This document shows, piece by piece, positions 35,107 through 42,760 of a DNA stretch of 64,000 nt. Location: NCBI GenBank assembly GCA_023393115.1, contig JAEWMS010000086.1, positions 62,001 to 126,000 of the forward strand, given 5' to 3'. The stretch comes from Bacillota bacterium. Lineage in GTDB: Bacteria > Bacillota > Clostridia > Acetivibrionales > DSM-1351. Below the pieces are notes generated by a model. It worked only from the letters and a program-made list of their open reading frames with translations. It searched no databases and was not told where the DNA came from. The stretch's first letter is position 1. Each line of letters starts with the position of its first letter. The translations under genes were made by a program, and so were the position numbers.

Positions 35107-35211
35107 TATAACGCGTAGCTTAATCATAATAGTAACACCATAGGTTTAACAAGACAGCGCAGAGGTAGAAAATCTCTAAAGTCGAGAATTTCACTGAACC
35201 TATGCGTTATA
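35107..35211 (+). ncRNA. Structured leader RNA candidate before aconitase
   Basis: TATAACG (35107-35113) pairs with CGTTATA (35205-35211), and CATAGGTT (35139-35146) with the adjacent AACCTATG (35197-35204). The two helices share a continuous 3' strand with a 25-nt internal bulge, and AGAG-gtagaaaat-CTCT (35161-35177) forms an apical hairpin. It ends 11 nt before the ribosome site of the aconitase gene. Not matched to a riboswitch class I know. Confidence 0.45.
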
Positions 35212-35238
35212 ATATATTTTTTAGGAGGTCTTTAAGAA

Positions 35239-37167
35239 ATGGGGTTAAATTTAGCACAAAAAATAATAAAAAATCACCTTGTAAGCGGTGAGATGGTTAC
35301 AGGAAGTGAAATATCCATCAGAATTGACCAGACACTTACACAGGATTCCACAGGAACAATGGCATACCTGCAATTCGAAGCAATAGGTATCCCGAGAGTT
35401 AAAACAAAGAAGTCTGTAGCTTATATCGACCATAACACATTACAGGCCGGTTTTGAAAATGCTGACGACCATAAGTACATTCAGACAGTTGCAGCAAAGC
35501 ATGGTGTATATTTTTCAAAGCCGGGAAATGGAATATGTCACCAGGTTCAGCTTGAACGCTTCGGTGTGCCGGGTATGACTTTACTTGGTTCAGACAGCCA
35601 TACGCCTACAGGCGGTGGTATCGGTATGCTTGCTATCGGAGCAGGCGGTCTTGACGTTGCAGTTGCAATGGGAGGCGGACCATACTATTTGACAATGCCT
35701 AAGGTATGTAAGGTTGAATTAAAAGGAAAACTTAATCCATGGTCCACTGCAAAGGACATAATTCTTGAAGTCCTAAGAGTATTGTCAGTTAAGGGTGGAG
35801 TAGGAAAAGTAATTGAATATGCGGGTGAAGGAATAAAAACTCTTACTGTTCCAGAAAGAGCTACCATAACAAATATGGGAGCCGAGCTTGGCGCAACTAC
35901 CTCCATATTCCCAAGCGATGATGTTACTCTTGAATTTTTAAAAGCACAGGGAAGAGCGCAGGACTGGGTAGAATTACTTCCTGATAGCGATGCAAATTAT
36001 GATGAGCATATAGTAATTGATTTGAATACTCTTAAGCCAATGGCAGCTAAGCCTCACAGCCCTGATAATGTTGAGAAGATTTCAACAATAGGTAAAATCA
36101 AGGTTGACCAGGTAGCTATTGGAAGCTGTACAAATTCATCCTATATGGATTTGATGAAGGTTGCTGCAATCTTAAAGGGCAAGACCATCAATCCTGATGT
36201 GAGCCTTGTTATTGCTCCTGGTTCAAAGCAGGTGCTTACAATGCTTGCTCAAAACGGTGCTTTGGCAGATATGGTTGCAGCTGGAGCGAGAATCCTTGAG
36301 TCAGCCTGCGGACCATGTATTGGAATGGGGCAGGCCCCAAGCACAGATGCAGTCTCACTTAGAACCTTCAACAGAAATTTTGAAGGACGAAGTGGAACAG
36401 CCTCTGCTAAGGTATATCTTGTTAGCCCTGAGGTAGCAGCTGCAAGTGCTATAACAGGTGTATTAACCGATCCAAGAGAATTAGGAGAAGCTCCAAAGGT
36501 AGAAATGCCAAAGGAATTTATTATTAATGACAATTTGGTTGTAGCTCCTGCTCCTGAAGGAAATGACGTAGAAGTTGTCAGAGGACCAAATATCAAGCCA
36601 TTCCCTATTAATAAGGCTTTAACCGACAAGGTATCAGGAAAGGCTTTAATAAAGGTTGGAGATAACATCACAACTGACCATATTATGCCTTCAAATGCGA
36701 AACTGCTTCCATTTAGATCAAATGTTCCGCATCTTGCAGAATTCTGTCTGACTCCATGCGATCCTCAGTTCCCTGCAAGAGCAAAGGAAAATGGCGGCGG
36801 CTTTATAATCGGAGGATCAAACTACGGGCAGGGTTCAAGTAGAGAGCATGCTGCATTGGCACCATTACAGCTTGGAATCAAAGGGGTTATTGCGAAATCC
36901 TTCGCAAGAATTCATATGGCAAACCTGATTAACTCGGGAATAATTCCTATGACCTTTGAAAATGAAGCGGATTATGATAAGATCGATATGAATGATGAGC
37001 TTACAATTGAAAATGCAATTGATCAGGTAAAGAAAGCCGATACTATTATAGTAAAGAATCTTACAAAGAATTCAGAATTCAAAGTAAAGGTATCTCTGTC
37101 AGACAGACAGGTACAGATGATTCTCGCGGGCGGATTGCTGAATTATACAAAGGTAAATAACGGCTAA
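35239..37167 (+). CDS. Aconitate hydratase
   Basis: 642 residues, short bacterial aconitase of the putative-aconitase subfamily (between AcnA and LeuCD in size). Fe-S cysteines in IGSCTNSS and ACGPCIGMG; GSDSHTPTGGGIGML and the C-terminal swivel motif GGSNYGQGSSREHAA are present. Converts citrate to isocitrate. AGGAGGTC precedes the ATG. It follows the Re-citrate synthase candidate by 270 bp with a structured leader, and the two supply 2-oxoglutarate synthesis in anaerobes with incomplete TCA cycles. Confidence 0.94.
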   Translation: MGLNLAQKIIKNHLVSGEMVTGSEISIRIDQTLTQDSTGTMAYLQFEAIGIPRVKTKKSVAYIDHNTLQAGFENADDHKYIQTVAAKHGVYFSKPGNGICHQVQLERFGVPGMTLLGSDSHTPTGGGIGMLAIGAGGLDVAVAMGGGPYYLTMPKVCKVELKGKLNPWSTAKDIILEVLRVLSVKGGVGKVIEYAGEGIKTLTVPERATITNMGAELGATTSIFPSDDVTLEFLKAQGRAQDWVELLPDSDANYDEHIVIDLNTLKPMAAKPHSPDNVEKISTIGKIKVDQVAIGSCTNSSYMDLMKVAAILKGKTINPDVSLVIAPGSKQVLTMLAQNGALADMVAAGARILESACGPCIGMGQAPSTDAVSLRTFNRNFEGRSGTASAKVYLVSPEVAAASAITGVLTDPRELGEAPKVEMPKEFIINDNLVVAPAPEGNDVEVVRGPNIKPFPINKALTDKVSGKALIKVGDNITTDHIMPSNAKLLPFRSNVPHLAEFCLTPCDPQFPARAKENGGGFIIGGSNYGQGSSREHAALAPLQLGIKGVIAKSFARIHMANLINSGIIPMTFENEADYDKIDMNDELTIENAIDQVKKADTIIVKNLTKNSEFKVKVSLSDRQVQMILAGGLLNYTKVNNG

Positions 37168-37320
37168 AAAATGGTTAGAAAATGGCTATGAAATAACTAA
37201 ACGATAGCTATACAATGGCTAATAAACGTTTATTGATGCATAATATATAAATATAGTTTCACGATTTTATTGTGATAATTGCTTATCATAATAATAACAA
37301 CTTTTTATTATTGGCGTATG

Positions 37321-37400
37321 AGTGCTTTGGCATTAGTGCTATGGCATTAGTGATTTAGCGTTAGTGATATAGCGTTAATGCTTTGGCGTTAGTGCTTCAG
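37321..37400 (+). repeat. 14-bp tandem repeat upstream of GntR gene
   Basis: Five units of 14 bp starting at 37321, 37335, 37349, 37363 and 37377 (consensus AGTGCTTTGGCGTT) and a partial sixth to 37400. Variants alternate GGCATT, AGCGTT and GGCGTT. The block ends 33 nt before the start codon. Confidence 0.85.
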
Positions 37401-37433
37401 TACTCAAGATACGCAGATGGGGATATCAAAACA

Positions 37434-38105
37434 ATGGCTAGGCTGGAATATGATGAAAATGAAAACCTGGTGAATTCCCTCAGAGGGAAAGTATTTAATC
37501 AGCTTCGAAAGCAAATCTTGACCGGGGTTTACAAACCCGGGGATAGTCTTGTTGAATTGAGATTGTCTGAAGAGCTTGGAGTGAGTAGGACACCTATAAG
37601 AGAGGCAATAAGACAGCTGGAGCTGGAAGGACTTGTTCAATCCATTCCTAATAAGGGAGTTATAGTAAAGGGTGTAACCGAACAGGATGTCGAAGATATT
37701 TTTACTATAAGGACAATGATTGAAGGTCTTGCGGCCAGATGGGCAGCAGAGAAGATAACTGATGAGGAGATAAAGGAACTGCAGGAGGCGTTGGAGTTTG
37801 AGGAGTTCTATACAATCAAGAACGATGCCCAGCATCTGATGACCTATGACTCCAAATTTCATGATATCATTTTCAGAGCAAGTAAGAGCAGGCCGCTGAT
37901 GCATATGCTGAGTACGTTCCATTTCTATATTCAAAGTGCCAGAAATAATTCTTTTGAGACACCGGGAAGACCTGTAAAGGCTCTTGAGGAGCATCGTGCT
38001 ATTTTTGAAGCCATCAAAAATAAAGATGCCGATACTGCCGAGAAGCTGACAATCCAGCATATAAGAAATGCAAGTAAGAACTTTAATGAAACACACCATA
38101 AGTAA
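37434..38105 (+). CDS. GntR-family (FadR/FCD) transcriptional regulator
   Basis: 223 residues from ATG 37434. N-terminal winged helix (LRGKVFNQLRKQILTGVYKPGDSL, SRTPIREAIRQLELEGLV) and C-terminal FCD ligand domain with metal-binding residues spread through YDSKFHDIIF and EEHRAIFEAI. A longer frame from 37383 would begin inside the 14-bp repeats; the ribosome site is weak for either start. It follows aconitase and is the likely regulator of the citrate cluster, probably acting on the palindrome at 33470-33481 (inference). Confidence 0.88.
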   Translation: MARLEYDENENLVNSLRGKVFNQLRKQILTGVYKPGDSLVELRLSEELGVSRTPIREAIRQLELEGLVQSIPNKGVIVKGVTEQDVEDIFTIRTMIEGLAARWAAEKITDEEIKELQEALEFEEFYTIKNDAQHLMTYDSKFHDIIFRASKSRPLMHMLSTFHFYIQSARNNSFETPGRPVKALEEHRAIFEAIKNKDADTAEKLTIQHIRNASKNFNETHHK

Positions 38106-38124
38106 TGTAGAAAGTAGAAGAAAA

Positions 38125-38158
38125 AATGGCTCCGAGGTATAAACCGGGGTCATTTTTT
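38125..38158 (+). terminator. Terminator after GntR gene
   Basis: AATGGCTCCG (38125-38134) pairs with CGGGGTCATT (38145-38154) using wobble pairs, followed by T6. Confidence 0.75.
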
Positions 38159-38163
38159 ATTAC

Positions 38164-38215
38164 GAAAAAATATTAATTTACACCGCGCAAACAAAAGTGG
38201 TTTTTCACATTTGTT
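38164..38215. repeat. Short repeat element Z2, related to Z1
   Basis: ATTAATTTA then GCGCAAACAAAAGTGG and a small hairpin with TTTGTT, in the order seen at 30768-30872. The 60-bp inverted-repeat core of Z1 is missing here, as if internally deleted. Confidence 0.5.
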
Positions 38216-38315
38216 ATGGAGAATGGTTGAGTTAGCTGGTCGGTAAAAGTATAATTATGTCAAAGGAAATATATAGCATATATCCCTTATATTATTGTGT
38301 CGTGGGAGAGGTAAC

Positions 38316-39236
38316 ATGAAAGTTGATAGGATTTTGGAAATTATTATCTACTTACTAAATCATGATAATGTTTCTGCTAGTTATTTGGCAGCACGTTTTC
38401 ATGTATCGGTACGAACAATTCAGCGTGATATGAATACCATATCAGAGATTGGTATTCCAGTGTATTCTAATAATGGAAAGCTTGGTGGATATTCAATCTT
38501 ACCAACCTACAAAATAATGAACTCCAACATTAAAGCCGATGAACATCAAATTATATTAAAAGCTTTGGAAAGTCTCTCAACTTCTTATACCAATGATACA
38601 CTAAAAAACCTGATTGAAAAATATAATGCATTGATCGATAAAGAGGGTGGACAGAAGATTTTCTGGGATTTCGGTGTTTCTAAGGAAAATCAGCAGGTTC
38701 AGAAAACAAATGAATTACTCGAGAGGGCCATTTCGAGAAATCATTTTATTTCATTTGAATACCGGAACGCAAATGATCAAAAATCTTTACAGTATGTTCA
38801 GCCTTTGGCAATCCATTATAAATGGTATGCTTGGTATCTTTTTGCTTACTCAGCAGAGAAGGATATGTATCGTACCTTTAAAGTTGCAAGAATTCAAAAT
38901 GCCAGTATTTCGGAACAGGTTTCCATGAAAAAGCATGGCGATATTAGAAAACTGATGGAAGAATCCGAAACTGCATACTATAAAACCTGTATCCGAATTG
39001 AGCTGCGATTTTCAGCAGATGAATGCGATTTGATGAAAGAGTACTTCCCCGATTACCCAATAGATAAATTAACAGATTATGAATATGGAATGTTTATCGA
39101 AGTTCCTGCAAAGGAAAGACTGTGGAAAGCCCTGCTGCTCAGTTTCGGAAATAAAGTACGTGTGATTTCTCCTGAAAGTTATAGAAATGAGTTAATAAAA
39201 ACTGCCCAAAATTTTATTTCCAATTACGACATATAG
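38316..39236 (+). CDS. WYL-domain transcriptional regulator
   Basis: 306 residues. N-terminal DeoR-type helix-turn-helix (VSASYLAARFHVSVRTIQRDMNTI), central WYL domain (HFISFEYRN..., PLAIHYKWYAWYLFAYSAEKDMYRTFKVARI) and a C-terminal WCX-like extension. GAGAGG precedes ATG 38316. It lies 124 bp upstream of the QueG-like gene and may control it. Confidence 0.9.
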   Translation: MKVDRILEIIIYLLNHDNVSASYLAARFHVSVRTIQRDMNTISEIGIPVYSNNGKLGGYSILPTYKIMNSNIKADEHQIILKALESLSTSYTNDTLKNLIEKYNALIDKEGGQKIFWDFGVSKENQQVQKTNELLERAISRNHFISFEYRNANDQKSLQYVQPLAIHYKWYAWYLFAYSAEKDMYRTFKVARIQNASISEQVSMKKHGDIRKLMEESETAYYKTCIRIELRFSADECDLMKEYFPDYPIDKLTDYEYGMFIEVPAKERLWKALLLSFGNKVRVISPESYRNELIKTAQNFISNYDI

Positions 39237-39360
39237 CTGTCGTTCTCATGTGATAAATTTAAAATACTGGTATGGTAGGTAATTTAACTTAATTTGATTT
39301 GATTTGCTATTCAGTTTGGTAGTTTTATCTTAGCCAGAGTATTATTAGGGAGGATTTCAC

Positions 39361-40050
39361 ATGAATAATAAAGAGATAAAAGAAAAACTGTTTGAACTCG
39401 GAGCCGATCTTTGTGGTATTGCAAGTATTGATAGATTTTCAGAAGCACCGGAAGGCTATCATCCTTTGAATGTTCTTCCTACATGTAAATCTGTCATTGT
39501 TTTTGCTGTTCATTTTCTTTCAGGGACACTGGCCTGTAAAACAGCCGTTCCATATACCATTGTCAGAAATATATTGTCTGATAAGATGGATAAAATAGCT
39601 GTACAGTTTTGTATTGATGCAGAAAATGATGGGATACTGGCTGTGCCCACAAGTGCACTGGGTTCTGAATATGATGATAAAACAGGAAGAGATAGAAGTA
39701 TTGTTTCTGCAAAACATGCAGCGCAAGCAGCAGGGTTAGGTACAATAGGAAGGCATTCCTTATTGATTACTCCGGAATACGGAAGTATGATATGGCTAAA
39801 TGTGATATTAACAGAATTAGAGTTAGAGCCTGATGCCTTACAAGAGAGAATATGTAATGATTGCAACCTTTGCGTTGAGGTATGCCCGGTAAATGCCCTT
39901 GAAACCATAGAGGTAAATCAACAAGCGTGTTGGAATCATGCATTTGGTGAAGTAAAACAGGACTGGAGGATAAGTTGTCATAAGTGCAGGGATATTTGTC
40001 CCTATCTTTTTGGAAGCAGAAATGAAATATTTAGAAGAGATAATACATAA
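39361..40050 (+). CDS. QueG-like 4Fe-4S protein
   Basis: 229 residues. The N-terminal region (KLFELGADLCGIASIDRF, GAVHFL-like segment) and RHSLLITPEYGSMIWLN resemble the cobalamin-binding half of epoxyqueuosine reductase. Two 4Fe-4S motifs follow: CNDCNLCVEVCPVNAL and CHKCRDICPY. It is much shorter than QueG (about 380) and lacks the HEAT-like C-terminus, so it belongs to the short family of unknown function. A QueH gene is present at 10400, so queuosine synthesis need not depend on it. GGAGG precedes the ATG; ends at a strong terminator. Confidence 0.82.
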   Translation: MNNKEIKEKLFELGADLCGIASIDRFSEAPEGYHPLNVLPTCKSVIVFAVHFLSGTLACKTAVPYTIVRNILSDKMDKIAVQFCIDAENDGILAVPTSALGSEYDDKTGRDRSIVSAKHAAQAAGLGTIGRHSLLITPEYGSMIWLNVILTELELEPDALQERICNDCNLCVEVCPVNALETIEVNQQACWNHAFGEVKQDWRISCHKCRDICPYLFGSRNEIFRRDNT

Positions 40051-40107
40051 AGCTGGTTTGTGTCACTATATACACCATATGATTATCTGAGCAGTATATT
40101 TTACTTG

Positions 40108-40160
40108 ACAACCTAACACTTGTTAGATAAACTTAATCTAACAAGTGTTAGGTTGTTTTT
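40108..40160 (+). terminator. Strong terminator, 21-bp perfect stem
   Basis: 40108-40128 and 40135-40155 are exact complements (arms start ACAACCTAACAC), loop AAACTTA, followed by T5. Ends the QueG-like transcript. Confidence 0.9.
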
Positions 40161-40251
40161 ATCGGAACTGAAGTCAATCGTAATCTTTTGAAACATGTAA
40201 GGCATTTTAGACAAATATAAGTCTAGTTTTTGAAGGGGAGAGGTGTGGAGT

Positions 40252-41133
40252 ATGGTAAAAGTATTTAAGAATCAAAAGGCTAAGGAAAAAGTACTTAAGT
40301 CCTATGATGAATTACTGAAAAAGTGGGATGTTGAATATGTAGAAAAAGATGTTCAAACCTCATTTGGAGTTACACATTGTATTATTACAGGAAAAACAGA
40401 GAACCCACCGTTGGTTTTGTTTCATGGAGTTGGTGATAATTCCGCTGTCATGTGGATAGCCAATATAAAAGTGTTATCTGAATACTTTTTCTGTATTGCG
40501 ATTGATACTCTTGGAGGACCTGGAAAAAGTATACCGAATGAAAAGTATAACAAAAATGATTTCAGTCAGCAGCAATGGATTAATGAGATAGTAGCTAAAT
40601 TCAACCTCAAAGTATTTAATGCTGCTGGAGTCTCTAATGGCGCAGTCATTTTGTTTAATTATGCTGTAAAAGAAAGTGGTAAAATCAGTAAAGCGGTTCT
40701 TATTGAAGGAGGAATTGTAACAAATCCTCTAAAAAGCGTCATTTTGACTTTAGGAATGATGTTTCCAGAGATATTGATTCCAACAAATAGAAATTTGACG
40801 AATGTATTTAGAAAACTTTGTTCTCCAGAGTCAGGTTTTATTGAAAGATATCCTGAAGTTGTGGAACATTTAATTTTGCTTATGAAGAGTCACAACCAAA
40901 AAGCTATGTTCGCGCATAAAATTGAAAAATATAATCGAAATGAGGGAATTTTACTAAAAGACAAGCTTTATTTTCTGATTGGTGGTCACATGGTGAATAA
41001 ACGTAAAGACACTCTTGAGGTATTAGATGAAGGAAAGTATAGATATAAAGTCGTCAATAATGCTGGCCATGCGCTTAATCACGAGCAACCGGAAATAACA
41101 AATAATGAAATAATAGAATTTTTGATTAATTGA
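40252..41133 (+). CDS. Alpha/beta hydrolase
   Basis: 293 residues, cytoplasmic. Oxyanion-hole motif FHGVGDNSA near residue 60, nucleophile elbow GVSNGA near 125 and terminal His in NAGHALNHEQP near 278. The shape fits esterase or haloalkane-dehalogenase-like hydrolases; no substrate evidence. GGGGAGAGG (40235-40243) lies 8 nt before the ATG; an in-frame GTG at 40243 overlaps that site and is not preferred. Confidence 0.85.
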   Translation: MVKVFKNQKAKEKVLKSYDELLKKWDVEYVEKDVQTSFGVTHCIITGKTENPPLVLFHGVGDNSAVMWIANIKVLSEYFFCIAIDTLGGPGKSIPNEKYNKNDFSQQQWINEIVAKFNLKVFNAAGVSNGAVILFNYAVKESGKISKAVLIEGGIVTNPLKSVILTLGMMFPEILIPTNRNLTNVFRKLCSPESGFIERYPEVVEHLILLMKSHNQKAMFAHKIEKYNRNEGILLKDKLYFLIGGHMVNKRKDTLEVLDEGKYRYKVVNNAGHALNHEQPEITNNEIIEFLIN

Positions 41134-41146
41134 AAATTGACTTTAA

Positions 41147-41638
41147 CTAGGGTAACTTTTTCTTTAAAATACTTTGATAGTTTGGAGGGAGACTATAACT
41201 TTCAATATGTTCAAACTTCTCGACCCTAACTCCATTTAAATCTATATTAAAAGTAATTCTATCACGTCCAACACTCAAATGAGGACCGACATACGGTTGA
41301 ATTTCCAGTACTATTGTAAAAGAATAATTTTTATCGGGTGCCTTTTCAATTTTTATAAATTTGTATGAATAAGGAGCTTCTCCAGGCAGATATGTCATAT
41401 ATTCGTCATAGTAATTACCTATTGATTTTTCAACATATGGAAATAGCATAGTAATAAATAAGTTATAGTATAATTGTTCATCTGGTTCGTTAATAATAGT
41501 TTGGTTATTAGATGAAGCAAATTGAACTATAGTTTCAGGCAAATGGGGGTTTTTGCTTGCTATTACAGTTGTATTCAACATTAATATTAAAATAAATGAT
41601 ACAGAAGCCATCACTAATATTTTTTTCGTAAGCTTCAC
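41147..41638 (-). CDS. DUF3888 secreted protein with unusual start
   Basis: 163 residues by the GTG frame, with a signal peptide (ILVMASVSFILILMLNTTVIASK) and the DUF3888 pattern (QLYYNLFITMLFPYVEKSIGNYY, GPHLSVGRDRITFNI, VEKFEHIESYSLPP). Function of the family is unknown. The start is odd: GGAGG touches the GTG (41636-41638) with no spacing, whereas an in-frame ACG at 41627-41629 sits 9 nt from GGAGG, exactly where relatives would have ATG. Either ACG is used or the start codon has mutated. Confidence 0.75.
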   Translation of the reverse strand: MKLTKKILVMASVSFILILMLNTTVIASKNPHLPETIVQFASSNNQTIINEPDEQLYYNLFITMLFPYVEKSIGNYYDEYMTYLPGEAPYSYKFIKIEKAPDKNYSFTIVLEIQPYVGPHLSVGRDRITFNIDLNGVRVEKFEHIESYSLPPNYQSILKKKLP

Positions 41639-41918
41639 CTCCTCAGAAATATATATATTATTTTTTCATTAAAGTGAAGTAATATTAATAATTATCTTTT
41701 AAATGAATTGACATAATATAACATAACATAATAAGTTATGTTGCATGGTATTATTATTCTCGCAATCAGCTTGCATTACGAATAAAAAAGAAAAGACCGG
41801 ATGAATCTGCCTTAAGCCTAGTAATAATTACATGAGATTTCTATTGATGACTTTTTCAGTTGACCGAACGGTGGCTGGTGTGATTTCTTACATAAAAAAA
41901 CATCACTTTATTCATCAA

Positions 41919-42028
41919 CCCCGCCGGAGGCCAGAGGGGTATACGGGGGGACTGGTCCCGCCCGTAAGGCGCTTCGCGTCTGATCAAAGTGAAAGACGCC
42001 TGCATTTTCCGCAGAAAATGCAAGCGCC
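41919..42028 (-). repeat. Hairpin module, family II copy c (Glu)
   Basis: On the minus strand: GGCGCTT outer stem with AAGCGCC, inner hairpin GCATTTTC-tgcg-GAAAATGC, then TACGGG-GGGAC-CA-GTCCC-CCCGTA, and CCCC...GGGG. It starts 3 nt after a duplicated tRNA-Glu 3' end (42032-42050), as copy a does after tRNA-Arg. Stem sequences differ from copies a and b but pairing is kept. Confidence 0.8.
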
Positions 42029-42031
42029 ATA

Positions 42032-42181
42032 GGTGACCCATAGGGGATTCACGCCTGCTTCGCATGCTAATGACGTCGCCCGGCATTCGCTACGCTTTGG
42101 TACCGGGCTCCTACTGCAGGCTAAAAATGTGCATTTAGCACATTTTCTAAACGCCTGCAGCCCTCTCGGGTTCGAATCCCC
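42032..42181 (-). repeat. T-arm-bounded hairpin module, family I copy b (Glu)
   Basis: Inverted Glu T-arm end (42174-42181, GAATCCCC on the plus strand) and direct tRNA 3'-end duplicate (42032-42050) bound the core. Inside on the minus strand: CCGAGAGGGCT, a long hairpin CTGCAGGC...GCCTGCAG, TAGGAGCCC, a variable hairpin (42078-42108) and GGGCGACGTCATTAGCA. Confidence 0.8.
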
Positions 42182-42194
42182 AATAAATATACAA

Positions 42195-42221
42195 TAAAAA
42201 ACATCCACTAATTGCGGATGT
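42195..42221 (-). terminator. Duplicated tRNA-Glu terminator
   Basis: ACATCC (42201-42206) pairs with GGATGT (42216-42221), A-run at 42195. It is a copy of the terminator at 42389-42416 within the tandem unit. Confidence 0.7.
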
Positions 42222-42228
42222 TTTTTAT

Positions 42229-42375
42229 TGGTGACCCATAGGGGATTCACGCCTGCTACGCATGCTAATGACGTCGCCCACCCTTCGCTATGCTCATGGG
42301 GCTCCTACTGCAGGCTAAAAATGTGCATTTAGCACATTTTCTAAACGCCTGCAGCCCTCTCGGGTTCGAATCCCC
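42229..42375 (-). repeat. T-arm-bounded hairpin module, family I copy c (Glu)
   Basis: Bounded by GAATCCCC (42368-42375) and the exact 20-nt tRNA-Glu 3'-end copy 42229-42248. Apart from one base, one extra A and the variable hairpin (42276-42302), the 195-bp unit is identical to copy b, showing a recent tandem duplication. Confidence 0.8.
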
Positions 42376-42388
42376 AATAAATATACAA

Positions 42389-42416
42389 TAAAAAAACATC
42401 CACTAATTGCGGATGT
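42389..42416 (-). terminator. tRNA-Glu terminator
   Basis: ACATCC (42396-42401) pairs with GGATGT (42411-42416), with an A7 run at 42390-42396 acting as T-tract on the minus strand, 8 nt after the tRNA. Confidence 0.85.
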
Positions 42417-42423
42417 TTTTTAT

Positions 42424-42499
42424 TGGTGACCCATAGGGGATTCGAACCCCTGTTACCGCCGTGAGAGGGCGGTGTCTTAGGCCACTTGACCAATGGGCC
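42424..42499 (-). tRNA. tRNA-Glu (CTC)
   Basis: Acceptor GGCCCAT pairs with ATGGGTC, discriminator A, encoded CCA. Anticodon stem CCGCC/GGCGG with loop CTCTCAC gives anticodon CTC. T-arm AGGGGTTCGAATCCCCT is intact. Its last 20 nt are repeated at 42229-42248 and 19 of them at 42032-42050. Confidence 0.96.
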
Positions 42500-42535
42500 A
42501 TAAATAAGCTTTTATTACGCTTTATGACAAAAGCT

Positions 42536-42564
42536 ATTATAGCACGGGCAATTTTTGATGTCAA
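42536..42564 (-). promoter_or_regulatory. tRNA-Glu promoter
   Basis: On the minus strand TTGACA (42559-42564), 17 nt, TATAAT (42536-42541): perfect consensus, 37 nt before the tRNA. Confidence 0.88.
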
Positions 42565-42760
42565 GAAGAGTAATATATAACCTTAGTGTAACCTTTAAAC
42601 CTTTAAAGTGCCGAATTATGTGGTATAATAACACCTGTATAATTAGTGCCCGCAGAAAGGTACAAATTATACTGCAGTGAATTTAGACGTAACTGCAGTC
42701 AAATAACAACTAATGTCATTAAAGAAATTAATTATATTGTAACAATAGGAGTTCTTATAT

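Larger units (their letters stand above)
41639..42423. other. Region between DUF3888 gene and tRNA-Glu
   Basis: 41639-41900 is AT-rich without recognised genes. 41919-42423 is filled with hairpin modules and duplicated tRNA-Glu 3' ends (listed separately). Open frames of 66 to 88 codons here are by-products of the GC-rich palindromes. Confidence 0.7.

Noticed and set aside
37404..38153. 249-codon minus-strand frame
   Set aside because: Antisense to the GntR gene, which has clear domain motifs; no promoter or ribosome site for the reverse frame.
41832..42250. Frames of 66 to 88 codons in the tRNA-Glu repeat region
   Set aside because: They come from GC-rich palindromes and duplicated tRNA ends, and lack ribosome sites and coding character.
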